A stretch of 64,000 bases of DNA, from contig OZ231128.1 of the NCBI GenBank assembly GCA_965153355.1, positions 9,362,001 to 9,426,000 on the forward strand. The letters are read 5' to 3'. A program made the translations under genes and the position numbers. The notes under the pieces were generated by a model that saw nothing but the letters and a program-made list of their open reading frames with translations, ran no database searches and had not been told where the DNA came from. The DNA is from Flaccisagitta enflata (Eukaryota; Chaetognatha; Sagittoidea; Aphragmophora). Every line of letters starts with the position of its first letter. Positions within the stretch are counted from its first letter, which is position 1. Positions 41,301-57,803 of this stretch are shown here, one piece after another.

Positions 41301-43800
41301 GGGGTACATTTGAGATCGAAACCCACTTATAATGAAGAGGGTACATCTGAGAGCAATCCAAAACTAAGGAAAAAATCTGGGGGTACATTTCAAATGTAAG
41401 GGGTACATTTGGGATCTAAACCCACTGATATTGAAGGGGGTACATCTCAATTATCAGGGGTACATTTGAGATCGAAACCCACTTATAATGAAGAGGGTAC
41501 ATCTGAGAGCAATCCAAAACTAAGGAAAAAATCTGGGGGTACATTTCAAATGTAAGGGGTACATTTGGGATCTAAACCCACTGATATTGAAGGGGGTACA
41601 TCTCAATTATCAGGGGTACATTTGAGATTGAAACCCACTTATAATGAAGAGGGTACATCTGAGAGCAATCCAAAACTAAGGAAAAAATCTGGGGGTACAT
41701 TTCAAATGTAAGGGGTACATTTGGGATCTAAACCCACTGATATTGAAGGGGGTACATCTCAATTATCAGGGGTACATTTGAGATCGAAACCCACTTATAA
41801 TGAAGAGGGTACATCTGAGAGCAATCCAAAACTAAGGAAAAAATCTGGGGGTACATTTCAAATATAAGGGGTACATTTGAGATCTAAACCCACTGATAAT
41901 GAAGGGGGTACATCTGAGAGCAATCCAAAACTAAGGAAAAAATCTGGGGGTACATTTCAAATGTAAGGGGTACATTTGGGATCTAAACCCACTGATATTG
42001 AAGGGGGTACATCTCAATTATCAGGGGTACATTTGAGATCGAAACCCACTTATAATGAAGAGGGTACATCTGAGAGCAATCCAAAACTAAGGAAAAAATC
42101 TGGGGGTACATTTCAAATGTAAGGGGTACATTTGGGATCTAAACCCACTGATATTGAAGGGGGTACATCTTAATTATCAGGGGTACATTTGAGATCGAAA
42201 CCCACTTATAATGAAGAGGGTACATCTGAGAGCAATCCAAAACTAAGGAAAAAATCTGGGGGTACATTTCAAATGTAAGGGGTACATTTGGGATCTAAAC
42301 CCACTGATATTGAAGGGGGTACATCTCAATTATCAGGGGTACATTTGAGATCAAAACCCACTTATAATGAAGAGGGTACATCTGTGAGCAATCCAAAACT
42401 AAGGAAAAAATCTGGGGGTACATTTCAAATGTAAGGGGTACATTTGGGATCTAAACCCACTGATATTGAAGGGGGTACATCTCAATTATCAGGGGTACAT
42501 TTGAGATTGAAACCCACTTATAATGAAGAGGGTACATCGGAGAGCAATCCAAAAGTAAGGAAAAAATCTGGGGGTACATTTCAAATGTAAGGGGTACATT
42601 TGGGATCTAAACCCACTGATATTGAAGGGGGTACATCTCAATTATCAGGGGTACATTTGAGATCGAAACCCACTTATAATGAAGAGGGTACATCTGAGAG
42701 CAATCCAAAACTAAGGAAAAAATCTGGGGGTACATTTCAAATGTAAGGGGTACATTTGGGATCTAAACCCACTGATATTGAAGGGGGTACATCTCAATTA
42801 TCAGGGGTACATTTGAGATCGAAACCCACTTATAATGAAGAGGGTACATCTGAGAGCAATCCAAAACTAAGGAAAAAATCTGGGGGTACATTTCAAATAT
42901 AAGGGGTACATTTGAGATCTAAACCCACTGATAATGAAGGGGGTACATCTGAGAGCAATCCAAAACTAAGGAAAAAATCTGGGGGTACATTTCAAATGTA
43001 AGGGGTACATTTGGGATCTAAACCCACTGATATTGAATGGGGTACATCTCAATTATCAGGGGTACATTTGAGATCGAAACCCACTTATAATGAAGAGGGT
43101 ACATCTGAGAGCAATCCAAAACTAAGGAAAAAATCTGGGGGTACATTTCAAATATAAGGGGTACATTTGAGATCGAAACCCACTTTAAATGAAGAGGGTA
43201 CATCTGAGAGCAATCCAAAACTAAGGAAAAAATCTTGGGGTACATTTCAAATGTAAGGGGTACATTTGGGATCTAAACCCACTGATATTGAAGGGGGTAC
43301 ATCTCAATTATCAGGGGTACATTTGAGATCGAAACCCACTTATAATGAAGAGGGTACATCTGAGAGCAATCCAAAACTAAGGAAAAAATCTGGGGGTACA
43401 TTTCAAATATAAGGGGTACATTTGAGATCTAAACCCACTGATAATGAAGGGGGTACATCTGAGAGCAATCCAAAACTAAGGAAAAAATCTTGGGGTACAT
43501 TTCAAATGTAAGGGGTACATTTGGGATGTAAACCCACTGATATTGAAGGGGGTACATCTCAGTTATCAGGGGTACATTTGAGATCAAAACCCACTTTAAA
43601 AGTAAGGGGGTACATCTAGGCAAAGGAGGGTACATTTCAAATCAATCCCCACTTATAATGAGGGTACATCTCGGCAAAGGGGGGTACATTGCAAACAATC
43701 CCCAGTACATTGTAATGGGGTACATTTAGGGTACATTGCAGAAAATCCCCGGTTTTAGGGCCAGAATCTCATTTTGGGGTACATTTGGGAGGGGGTACAT
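38330..43800 (+). repeat. 156-bp satellite array, about 33 units, homogenised
   Basis: Successive ATAATGAAGAGGGTACATC boxes are exactly 156 bp apart (40861, 41017, 41173). A unit is 20+37+20+37+42 bp: two 57-bp halves, each with two GGGGTACAT boxes, plus a 42-bp linker with CAATCCAAAACTAAGG. Some units are 99 bp because one 57-bp half is missing (near 39640, 40358, 41862, 42895, 43408). Edges (38330-38600 and 43560-43800) are diverged, the centre nearly identical, as expected from unequal exchange or conversion. Confidence 0.97.
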
Positions 43801-43807
43801 GAGGATC

Positions 43808-44037
43808 CCCTCTTCCCAAACAATCGCGTTTTTAACGGGCCACTTGGTCGCTCGCTATGTTCATTCACTTGCACCGCTCATTCTGCTCACTTTCTTGCAC
43901 ACTCCATTCACGTGCTCGCTCACTCACTTAGCGCACTCCCTCGTGAAACAATTGAAATTCAGAGTATGTGTTCACGCTGTTTAAAAATGCGTTCAATGGG
44001 AACAAGTGCATTTTTCATCTTCACCAGAAACACGCCC
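43808..44037 (-). mobile_element. Harbinger-like MITE, copy D, abutting the PDZ exon
   Basis: Same family and orientation as copy A (AACGGGCCACTTGGTCGCTCG, TATGTGTTCACGCTGT). The right end CCAGAAACACGCCC stops at 44037, only 11 bp from the splice donor of the PDZ exon. The left TIR is missing where the satellite begins. Confidence 0.75.
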
Positions 44038-44048
44038 AAAAAATAAAC

Positions 44049-45980
<1,932 letters not shown>

Positions 45981-45989
45981 GTCGTTGGT

Positions 45990-46962
<973 letters not shown>

Positions 46963-47089
46963 TACATCAAAGGTACGAATGAATTTAAAAGTAAATTGCG
47001 TTATTTGTTGTCTACGATTGGCGACGCAAAAACATCTCTGGGATATTCTACGTCTACGCGTGTCTCGGCCACCCGCGGGACTCGGACGC

Positions 47090-47310
47090 TACGTCATCGT
47101 CGTCGTCATCGTCATCGTCGTCATCATCCTCGTCGTCGTCATCATCCTCGTCATCGTCGTCGTCATCGTCATCGTCGTCGTCATTGTCGTCCTCGTCATC
47201 GTCGTCGTCATCATCCTCGTCATCGTCGTCGTCGTCGTCGTCATTGTCGTCATCGTCGTCTTTTTCGGTATCGTCGTCGCGGTCATCGTCGTTCAGACTA
47301 TCGTTGTCAT
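47090..47310. repeat. (TCG/TCATCG)n tract
   Basis: CGTCGTCATCATCC-type trinucleotides. One minus-strand frame is polyaspartate but has no supported splice context. Confidence 0.88.
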
Positions 47311-47311
47311 T

Positions 47312-48330
<1,019 letters not shown>

Positions 48331-48466
48331 TTTTAAGAGAATCTCTCCAAGAGAAAAAGGGCATAGTCGGAGCAGAATTGGACAGGTGATCAATTTTTGA
48401 CAAGTTAATCTGAAGATGAGGTAACGAGGATCAACCAAGTGACGATAAGAGGATTTTTCTATCCTC

Positions 48467-48686
48467 TTTTAAGTCGCTTGCTACGCGACTCTACATCCAG
48501 CTTTGTCGGTCCGTCGGTCCGTCCGTTGGTCGGTCCATCACACTTAAACTTCTTGTTTTTTTTTTTTTTTTTTTTTGCGGTCTTTGGCCTCACAGCTCCT
48601 ACCAAAATGATTAAGTGACCTCAAACATGGCCCCTGCCCACCCGCACGCGACTGGGGAAGCAGTGCAGTGTATTCAGCCTTGTTAT
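48467..48686 (-). mobile_element. hairpin-family element copy k
   Basis: Minus-strand head AACAAGGCTGAATACACTG, arm AGTCGCGTGCGGGTGGGC, and an A18 run. It also carries GACCGACCAACGGACGG and the 3' hairpin AGTCGCGTAGCAAGCGACTT. One arm mismatch. Confidence 0.72.
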
Positions 48687-48756
48687 TTCTTCCCGGGAGT
48701 GACTAAGTCTTTGAAAAGAATATTTTGAGTCGACACCGATGACAAAAGAGAAATAA

Positions 48757-49024
48757 GAAAACAAGGCCAAGTTAAGGCCAATAAGTGCGCCTCGCTTGAT
48801 TAAGAACTTGTGAATGAACGTTTTTGATGAATGAATGGATGAATGAATGGATGAAAATGAATGTGGTAAGGCATGAAAGGTGATAGGAATGAAGAAACAC
48901 GTCAGAATGAGCCATTTTGCGCATTTCAAACGTTTGCGTTACCAACCGACCGACCGACCAACCGACCGACCAACCGACCAACGGACATGACCTCTTATAG
49001 AAGTGCGAGGACGCACTTAAAAAG
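48757..49024 (+). mobile_element. hairpin-family element copy l (AAGTGCG class)
   Basis: Head AACAAGGCCAAGTTAAGGCC, 5' arm AAGTGCGCCTC, (CCGACCAA)n, and 3' hairpin AAGTGCGAGGACGCACTT then AAAAAG. An internal (GAAT)-like stretch has been added. Confidence 0.75.
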
Positions 49025-49039
49025 AGAGAACTAGAAACA

Positions 49040-49352
49040 AGTGACACGGGGTCACATTATCTTTGCGGATGGGTAAGCATGGGCGCACAACCCGCATCTA
49101 CACCCCCAATCCCACGCTTCCACCGCTTTCGCCTCCGCTACCATTTTGTAGTTCAATTAATTACAAGTAGTTATCCCATCCTCCAAAATGGAAGAGGTCA
49201 ATCGTTTCCATATTCCTACCATTCACAGTTTTAAATTGATTTTCATGACTTCTAGAATTCCAAAAAACTAAAAAAGTTGAAGAAAAGTTTTGTGACGGAC
49301 CGACGGACCGACGGTCAAAGTTACTTTTAAAGTCGCGTAGCACGCGACTGAG
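49040..49352 (+). mobile_element. hairpin-family element copy m
   Basis: The 3' part GTGACGGACCGACGGACC and the palindrome AAGTCGCGTAGCACGCGACTGAGA are clear. The 5' side (GGGTAAGCATGGGCGC) is diverged. Confidence 0.6.
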
Positions 49353-50023
49353 AATGACAGATAAGAAGAAGGAAATAACGAAACACAGGAAAAAGAAATA
49401 AGAATTCAAGTCAGAAAAAGGTTGTCTCTCCCCTCATAAAGTGACAGCCTTTAATGTCAGACAATGATGGCAGTTTTTTTACCTTTGCAGTAGTTAGGAC
49501 CCATCTAGCTCAAAACGTCCATTTCAGAGTTGGAAAAACATCATTGGTGTTTTGACTGACTGTTCATCACAAAAAAAGTGCATATTTTGTTTGATACCGG
49601 GTAGCACTGTCCCATTTTGTGTAAGGGGTGTTACGCGATTTGTCATCCTCGAATTGACCGAAGCATTTTTAGCTTTTTTTGAGGTGTAAAAGCCTTCAAG
49701 GCGGTTGTAATGGTGTAAACAGTAGTAATTATACTATTTCTAGGGTGAGGAATCCGAATCTGCTGTCTAAAATGGTCTCCAACAATTATCTTGATCAACA
49801 ACCACCATAAATAAGGCCCTGATCAGGCATTTCGGCCTTTTTTAGTAGAAAAAGCGGCTAAAAAAGGTAGTTATGGCAGTTGCATGAACTATTTTACTTT
49901 ATCAGGGAGAGGGAAACCAATTCTGCTGTAGAAAATGGTCTTAAAAATTCCTCATGAGTTTACAGCACCATTTAAGAGCCTAATTGAGCATATTAGGCTC
50001 AATATGCCATTTTTGGCCCATTT

Positions 50024-50195
50024 TTTGTTGCAGGCAAGCAACTGCATAAAAGATTTTTCCATCGCTTAGTCGGTCTATCCATCTGTCCGTGGTAATGGTA
50101 ATCTAGTAGGAAGGGGAAAAAAATGAGCATTCTCGTGGTTTGTGTGGGGGGTTGGGGTTGGGGAGTGGGGGTTGGATGCCCCTGCCCACCAATCT
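50024..50195 (-). mobile_element. hairpin-family related copy n
   Basis: Minus strand: TGTCGCAGATTGGTGGGCAG, GGGGCATCCAACCCCCACTC, and an end hairpin GTTGCTTGCCTGCAAC then AAAAAA. Shares its first half with 28775-28830. Confidence 0.55.
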
Positions 50196-50609
50196 GCGAC
50201 AATATTGTTACCCCGCTTTTACTGTTGGCGTAACATCTGCTCCATATCAATCATCACACAGATGCCATTTTTACTGATCTGGGGTTTATTCTAACTATAT
50301 TGACAGGTTTTGAGCAGTTTTGTACAGGTTGTTCGTATGAAATAGGGAATCCACTAGTTTTAACGTTCCTGAGGCCAAATTTTTGGTTGATAAATTTTGA
50401 TTTGTTTGTAAACAAAAAAAAAAAACTAAAAAAAACACTTTCAAAAAATTCATCTCATGAACTTTCAAACTGTTGCTATTTTCTGCAAATCCATCTAATA
50501 TCATTTGAGTCATAAGTTGCAAAAAAAAGAAAAGAATGGATGAAAATTTGAAAAAAATTGTTTGGAATTTTCTTCTTATAGCCCTTAATTATGGCTTCAT
50601 GCTCATATA

Positions 50610-50815
50610 TCTCTTTTTAGTCGCGGACACACAAAATTGACTTTTGGAAGGGCCCTGATAGAGACAAGTCCCGTAGAATACAAGGTCCTGACTCCTGAGG
50701 TATGAGAGGGCTGTTTTGAGGACTGAGTAGGCTGATTTGATGCATAAGGAAGCTGATATAGGGCTTAAGAGGGCTGATTTGAACCTTTAATAGATTGATT
50801 TGTGGTCTGATGGGG
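50610..50815 (+). repeat. GGCCCC-arm family fragment with AGGGCTGATTTG repeats
   Basis: GGGCCCTGATAGAGACAAGT then CCCGTAGAATACAAGG resembles the 37-kb arm, followed by ~21-bp AGGGCTGATTTGA units. Confidence 0.5.
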
Positions 50816-51373
50816 GGGAAAGATAGGCAAACTCATGGATAAACGCAGACAGACCTACAGAGAAATACGGCCCAAAATCATGTTCACAGATAGTCCATGA
50901 AAAAAATTTAGCCTTGGAACTCCTTTGAATTAGCGCGGGCCCCTTTCCTATATTTAAACATAGGCAAAAATCTTTTCTGTACATCTTCTTTGGGATATGA
51001 AGGGGGTGGCAGCGGTAATTTTTAAAGGTTCCAGAACCAAATTTTTGTTGTGGTTTATCTGTGTACGTGATTTTAAGTCATATCCCTCTGATGGAGGACT
51101 TTCCAAAGAATTTGCATGACTATGCATGATTATGCCACTAAAAAGTGCTACAGGATCAGTGGATATGACAAGTGTTATCAAATCTTTAAGGATTGAACCA
51201 AAATTAAAAGATCATGGTGAGGTCAATATTTGTCCAGCTAGTTGATCTTGAGTAAAAGAATTGGCTGTTGTGCGTTATGGTAACCCTGCCTTACTTGTTG
51301 AATTACTGTTGCTTTGGTCTCTAATATGGCAGATTGAGTTTTGTATGTAAATATGTGTTTATTATTTTTTAGC

Positions 51374-52175
51374 GCTGCCCCTGCCCAACCACATACAACT
51401 TTTGTCCTTTGCAAAGCTTGTTATGAGCTGGGAAAAGTCGGAGTTCTTCAATCTTGCCAAAACCCCCAAACCATAATAGCCACTTTCAAAGGCAAACTCT
51501 GCCGTGCCCACCGACTTTGCTCCTCCCCTGACCAAACCCAAAAAGAAATAAACTTCCTCCTTGACCTCTATGAAGATAATGGCCACGACAGAGCCAAACT
51601 TACTGCCATTGCTGCCAAATACAAACCCCCATCCTCATCTCAGCCCAGGAAAAAGGAACGCAACAAACGCACACACACCAGCAGACAAAGCAGCGATGAG
51701 GAAACCATACCTGAGAATATGTTTGATGTATTACCGTTCAAAGATGACAATTCCACAGATGAAGATTACAAACTATTTGCATACATCCCATTCATCCCAG
51801 GAGGCATCTCATACCGCATAAAACGTTTACTCACTAAAGCAGGGATAAACACATGCTTCACATCTGGCACAAAACTTAAAGATATACTGTGCAGCAAAAA
51901 TAAAAGTAAAATTTAACCTGACTCAAAAACCAGGGATATACAAGCACATATGCCCTAAATGCAACAAGGACTATAGTGGCCAAACTCGCCGTTGCTGTGA
52001 GACCAGATGGCGAGAACACCAACGCGCCATTGAGAAAGGCAATTGGTCCCACAGTGGCATAAGTCAACACTATTAGGACTGTGATGAGCCATTTAATATA
52101 TCCAACTTTGAAGTCGTCCAAACTATGACAGACAAAAACAAACAAAAAAAACTGGACCATCATTCTGTCTCCACT
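51374..52175 (+). pseudogene. Penelope-like element, 5'-truncated, RT C-terminus and GIY-YIG endonuclease
   Basis: Plus strand. The RT thumb-like stretch (FKGKLCRAHRLCSS, LLDLYEDNGHDRAKL) is followed by YIPFIPGGISYRIKRLLTKA, typical of the Penelope RT-to-endonuclease linker. It ends at a stop at 51914. In the next frame the GIY-YIG domain follows: PGIYKHICPKCNKDYSGQTRR, TRWREHQRAI, then an in-frame TAG at about 52072 and ISNFEVVQTM. One frame break near 51900 and one nonsense codon mean it is dead. The family uses RT plus a GIY-YIG nuclease to insert copies. The palm domain is absent. Confidence 0.85.
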
Positions 52176-52789
52176 TGCCGATCCCAGGATTCCAGCGCCT
52201 CATAACTTGGCAATGTAGGGAATGCCCGGGAAGCAGATGGACGGTGGGACTCATAGTAACTCTCAGGGGTAGCAGGGATGGTATTCACTGAAGAGTCACT
52301 GTCATAAGCTGCCATAAAAGTCTCCATTTTGCTATGGCTGCCAAGGACGGCTGATACATCTCCTTCAGGCTCAAAGTCGAGGAAGCTCTCGAGATAAAAG
52401 AAGAAAATTGCGGACCAGGAAGAGGGATGAACGAAGACTGGGGGGTCATAAGTTAAAACCGATGCATGAAATCCCATCTTCAACACCGTGGACTAGTGCA
52501 GCTGGTGCAGCAGGGGGGCGGGGTCCAGCCCTTCTTGGGCTTTCTGGTCATTTGACTAATCCATCTGTCTCTCTCCTCTCTCTCCAACCCCCAATTGTCT
52601 CTCTTTCCCCTTTAGATTTTCCAACTCTCTCTCTTTCTCTCATTCTGCCTCTGATGATGATGCGCAGAGTGGTTATCAAAAATGCTGGCAAAATTGTTCG
52701 TCTTTGCTTCTGCACTGTACTCTCCATCATGAAATTACAAATCGTTTTCAGTACAACTTTCCTTGGTTTCCGTGTGTCCCTCTCCCCCC

Positions 52790-53100
52790 TCAAAGCCTCA
52801 AAACAGGCCTCTGAGATCCCAAATCAGGCTTTTCAGACCCCAATTCAGACCTGACCCAAATCAGGCCTCTCAGACCCCAAATCAGGCCACCCAGACCTTA
52901 AATCACGCCTCTCAGCCCCCAAATAGGGCTTTCAGACCCTAAAACAGGCCTCTCAGATCCCAAATCAGGCCTCTCAGACCCTAGCACTGGCCATTCAGAC
53001 CCCAAATCAGGCCTTTCAGACCCCAAATCAAGCATCTCAGACCCCAAACCACGCCTCTCAAACCCAAAATCAGGCCTCTCAGCCCCCCAAAGCAGCTTCT
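52790..53100. repeat. 22-bp minisatellite CCCAAATCAGGCCTCTCAGACC
   Basis: About 14 imperfect units. Minus-strand frames read GLGSERPDLGSE-type repeats, a product of the unit. Similar in wording to the 37.2-37.46 kb minisatellite. Confidence 0.88.
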
Positions 53101-53109
53101 CAAACCAGA

Positions 53110-55119
53110 GAAAATTGCCCTTTGTGGAATCATAGGTCATCGGCCTCTTTGGGGGCCTCATCTCATTCCCACATACACTAAGGGGCATCGGGTAGCGCTG
53201 CCCATGAGACCCTTTTGCAACTATTACATGCTGTTTGCACGCTTTTCTTTTACACAGATAACTACAATACATTGATTTAATGTGTGAAAGTGCACCCTCC
53301 ATTAACAGAGCCATTCATTATGTAGTAACATTTTCCTTTCAACGTTCACCTTTATTAGGCAAACTGATACACTGATATAGCAATTACTTTGAATAAAGTT
53401 GCATCTATATTGTGAATTGTTGGCTTTCCGTAATGATGGAGATACATAAGCTAAAAAGTCCAAAAAGCTCATTTGCATATTGCAGTAAATTATGATTTTG
53501 AACGATCACATATAGCAGTTTTATAAAACTGTGATAAACATATTGCAACTGTCTAAGAATAGATTTATCTAGTGATCAATCATAGTTTTTTGATATTTCA
53601 ATGATTATCATTGGTTTTATTGACCTTCATAAATCTATTTTTTATTCTCTTTTCACCCCTTAGTTGAAAACGGCCTATGTTTATAGTATACAATTTTCAT
53701 GTCATCCAGCCGCCTGTATACCTTGACTTCATTTGACCCATGCTACCTGTAGTTTAGTAAAATTGTACCTTTTTTTGCTTGGAACAGCTAGCCAAAAGGC
53801 TTAAGTCGTTATATTACCTCTGAAATGAAAGCTAGGACCCCATTTTGACCTAGAGGGGTGGTAACTATTTGCAGGGCGCCTTTAAGGAAGCCCGAGAAGG
53901 TGCAGTTTTGTAGGATGATTATCAAACATTCTAAAAAAAAAGTAGTTATAATGCAAAATCTGGCGCGTAATCGACAAATTTGCCGTTTGATTGATCGATC
54001 GGCGGGTCAATGGTCCAATACGTGGCTTTATATGAGGTTTGAAAATGACAAGTAATGATGAAATGAATAAAACGATTTTTAATGCAGATCCATCGGTAGT
54101 ACTTGAGTAAAGAGAGAAGGGCGGAGACGAAAGCAAAACAAAGGAATCAAATTATTACAACATCGAATAACTTCACCCACTGACCATCTCACCGACCACC
54201 ACTTTAAAAGAACATTTTAATCTTGTTTATCGTCATTGAGCAAATATTATCTTTGGAAATCGCGGATAGAAATGATTGACGTTTTGTTTGATTTCTGAAT
54301 AATTCGCCGTCTTGTCGGTGGGCGGAGATATATGCGAGATTCATGCACAATTTTTCTCTCTCTTTGGGAAATTTTTGTTAATCGTTTGTTTTAAGCAAGG
54401 ATGTGAAAAAACGGTCAATTGTGTTGATATTCATTTTATAAGTATTACAATTAACTTTTCTTTTTTCTCTTTGTCCGCGTCGGTCGGTAAGTTGGTCCGT
54501 CCCTCTGTTCAGCTGTCGGTCCGTAGATCGTTGAAATTTGACGTTAATGACAGATTCATTGAAGTAGAGTAGTTTATGAATATGTATGGTCGTTAGATTT
54601 TGACTTCGCATGCAATGTGACCTAATAAGAAACGCAGTTGATCATTGGTTGATTTTTTTTATCTTTAAATTCATCCATTATTTTTTTTCTTTGCTTTCCT
54701 TTTTTATTATGTGTGGGATGTCCGACTTATTCGCATTCCAAACAATTTTTCGTCATCAATCAGATTGGCACAAAAATGAGAAGGAAGATCAAAAAAGAGA
54801 GAGAGAGAGAAAAAGAATAAAGAATATAAAAAATAATCCAATTGATTGCGGAGGAAAACAAACGCAAAAAAGACGGTACTTTCCCGGAGGTTTTTTTTTT
54901 TTGTTTTTGTACTTTGGCCGAAAGAAAGAAAAAGATAAAAAAATCGGATCTTTTCAACTGCGACAAAATCGGACAAAATCAGACAAAATCAGACAAAAGA
55001 AGATTTTCTCACCAATTTTGGTGCATTTCTGCCTTTGATTATAAAATACCGACAAGGAGGAGTAAGTAGTGACTTAAGACAAAAGAAAAAAATATGGAAA
55101 ATAGGAATTGTTTTGTTAC

Positions 55120-55120
<1 letters not shown>
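53110..55120. other. no gene recognised
   Basis: AT-rich with scattered A and T runs. 54478-54532 carries a CGGTCGGTAAGTTGGTCC stretch that may be a remnant of the hairpin family. No protein-like frame with splice sites seen. Confidence 0.4.

Positions 55121-55121
<1 letters not shown>

Positions 55122-55206
<85 letters not shown>
55122..55206. repeat. (GT)n microsatellite
   Basis: About 42 perfect GT units; Z-DNA-prone. Confidence 0.98.
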
Positions 55207-55209
<3 letters not shown>

Positions 55210-55644
55210 TGAATGTAAGTACAAAAAAACACTCAAAATCCACACACACGCTTTTGAAAAATGTGACAAAAGGCTCCGCTACGATCTAAAAATGCTTACT
55301 CACGCAGCCAAGGTCAAACGGGTCAAATTGTCTTCTTCTTTTTTCCTACTTTTTTGTTTTATTTTTATTTTTTCTTTATCTTTTATTCCCTTTTGGTATT
55401 CTCTCTTTTTTCTCTCTTTTTTTTTCTTTTTCTTTTTTTCTTTTTCTTTTCTTCCTTTTTTTTCTCTCCTTTTTTTTCCAATCGGGTGGACATGCTTTCT
55501 GCCATCTGATGCAAATCTCTGCATCACGTCTCATAAAACAAACACACTGGCGAGGAGTTGCAGATTTATAAGGCGAGAGACGAGGCAAGAGTGAGAGTGA
55601 CAGAGACAGAGACAGAGAATGAAATATCGGGCGCGCGAGCGAGC

Positions 55645-56087
<443 letters not shown>

Positions 56088-56225
56088 GCCTGGGTTTGCC
56101 TGAGGGAGAGCGAGACGAATCCGACAGATATTCATTGTTAGGAGAGATAGATATAAACTTTATAAAGGGAAATATATGTATTTAGCTAGAGTATACGGAA
56201 ATAAGGGAAAACAGAAATTGTCCAC

Positions 56226-56227
<2 letters not shown>

Positions 56228-56256
<29 letters not shown>

Positions 56257-56288
56257 GAGAAAGAAAGAAAGAAAGAAAGAAAGAGGGA

Positions 56289-56360
<72 letters not shown>

Positions 56361-56545
56361 AAGAATGAAAGAAAGAATGAGAGAAAGAAAGAAAGAAATA
56401 AAGAGAGAGTAAAAGAAAGAAAGGGTGAAAAAAAAAATAAAGAAACAAAGAAACAAAGAAAAGAGAGAAAGAAAAAGAGAAAGAGAGAAAGAAAGAGAGC
56501 AAGAGAGAAAGAAAGAAATAGAGAAAGAAAGAAAGAATGAAAAAA
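56228..56545. repeat. (GAAA)n tract
   Basis: About 320 bp of GAAA with GAGA and AAAT variants. Confidence 0.97.
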
Positions 56546-56880
56546 GATTATGTACCAATGCAACGACAAGATTGGTGCATGAAAAAAAAGATGTGGAAAG
56601 TTGGAGAAGAAGCAAGCCAAAAAAGGACAGACAAGAAGTTAGACAAAAAAACAGTAAGATAGTCAAGGTCCATAGTGAGCAATTAAACATAATCAATATC
56701 TCGTTGGTACTTCACCGCCTTTCTAGGCCAGGAGAAATCAGCGATGTAAGAGATATGGCTTTGCGCAGGGAAGGATTTTCGTGCCATGACGGTCAACCGG
56801 CCCACAGAGTGCCAAATCGTGCCATAACAGCCAAATGGCTCAGAGTGCCAAACATGTGGGCAAGTCTCAGATTACCATTG

Positions 56881-57058
56881 AACAAGGCCAAGAGATGTCC
56901 AATAGATGCGTCCTCTTTAGACGTAAGATATAATCATACAAATTATTAAGATATAAAGATATTAAGATATAACAATATGATAATATAAAGATTCATACAG
57001 ACAGACACGCAGACCAAGGGACACACCCTCTTATAGAGATGCGAGGACGCATCTAAAA
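56881..57058 (+). mobile_element. hairpin-family element copy o (AGATGCG class)
   Basis: Head AACAAGGCCAAGAGATGTCC, 5' arm AGATGCGTCCTC, AT-rich body, and 3' hairpin AGATGCGAGGACGCATCT then AAAAAA. The 5' arm is an exact 12-nt complement of GAGGACGCATCT. Confidence 0.78.
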
Positions 57059-57116
57059 AACCAAATGAGAAAAAAGACGAGAAAGCAAACGAAGGAGAAA
57101 AGGGACAAAAAAGATA

Positions 57117-57370
57117 GAGGGAGAATGAATAGCAATTGACGTCAGCATTGATACTAGACACTATCTGCATATTGCAGCTCTTAGATGACGGCTCCATGGT
57201 TTTATCGTTGATTTTGAAAACAGTCAATTTGAGTTGAAAATAAAGCTAAAACGTAATTTTTCATTTTGTGAAGGTAATAAAGAATAACTTATACACATGT
57301 AAAAGTTATCACTATCGTTATATGTTTCATGCAGCCTCTCGCAAATCAGATTTTTACTGATGATACAGAA
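57117..57370 (+). repeat. dispersed ~240-bp repeat, copy 2
   Basis: AATAGCAATTGACGTCAGCA to ACTGATGATACAG; matches 16281-16520 and 60637-60870 throughout. It starts about 60 bp after hairpin-family copy o, on the same strand. Confidence 0.75.
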
Positions 57371-57409
57371 ACTAAAAAATCCCTTTAAACATGAGATCAC
57401 CATGACTAG

Positions 57410-57580
57410 CATGACCATCATCATGACTCACATTTTGAAACATTGTTGGTGGAATATGGAGGCCCCGGGGCAGTGTCGTTCAGAATGGCCTCTCGGGTCT
57501 TAGTGTGGTTCCAGGTTGTACTGACTGTGAAGTTGATGCATACATATGAATGTGATATTTATGTCAATGATGGCTTTGAA
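57410..57580 (+). other. candidate single exon of unknown gene (could be either strand)
   Basis: On the plus strand, TAG acceptor context, 57 open codons (LLVEYGGPGAVSFRMASRV; then LVWFQVV and YECDIYVNDGFE) and a perfect GTAAGT donor. On the minus strand, 57432-57524 is also bounded by CACAG and GTGAGT and reads TTWNHTKTREAILNDTAPG, with C/G-ending codons like the myosin gene. I recognise neither protein. The local GC rise supports a coding exon, strand undecided. Confidence 0.3.
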
Positions 57581-57651
57581 GTAAGTACGTTTTTTTTTTT
57601 GTTGTTTAGACATCCCTTCGTAATGTCCAATGAAAATAATGTCAGCTAATG

Positions 57652-57803
57652 AAACAAGGCCGGATACACGGCCAATACCAGTCGCGGACGGGTGGGCAGG
57701 GGCGGAAACGCTGGTTTTTCCACTTTTCGACTCGTGCTCACCAACCGACCAACGGACGGACGGACAAAGCCTCTTATAGAGTCGCTCGTCCGCGACTAAA
57801 AAC
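57652..57803 (+). mobile_element. hairpin-family element copy p
   Basis: Compact 152-bp copy. Head AACAAGGCCGGATACACGG, arm AGTCGCGGACG, GGGTGGGCAGGGGCGG, (ACGG)n, and 3' hairpin AGTCGCTCGTCCGCGACT then AAAAA. The 11-nt arm matches exactly. Confidence 0.8.

Noticed and set aside
38330-43800. Repeat-protein gene (open ~51-codon frame per 156-bp unit)
   Set aside because: Every full unit carries a TAG in that frame and there is no splice or start context; frame retention follows from unit length being a multiple of three.
52160-52486. 108-residue minus-strand open frame with YESHRPSASRAFPTL
   Set aside because: Looks more protein-like than most, but overlaps the 3' side of the Penelope remnant on the other strand and has no recognised relatives or splice evidence.
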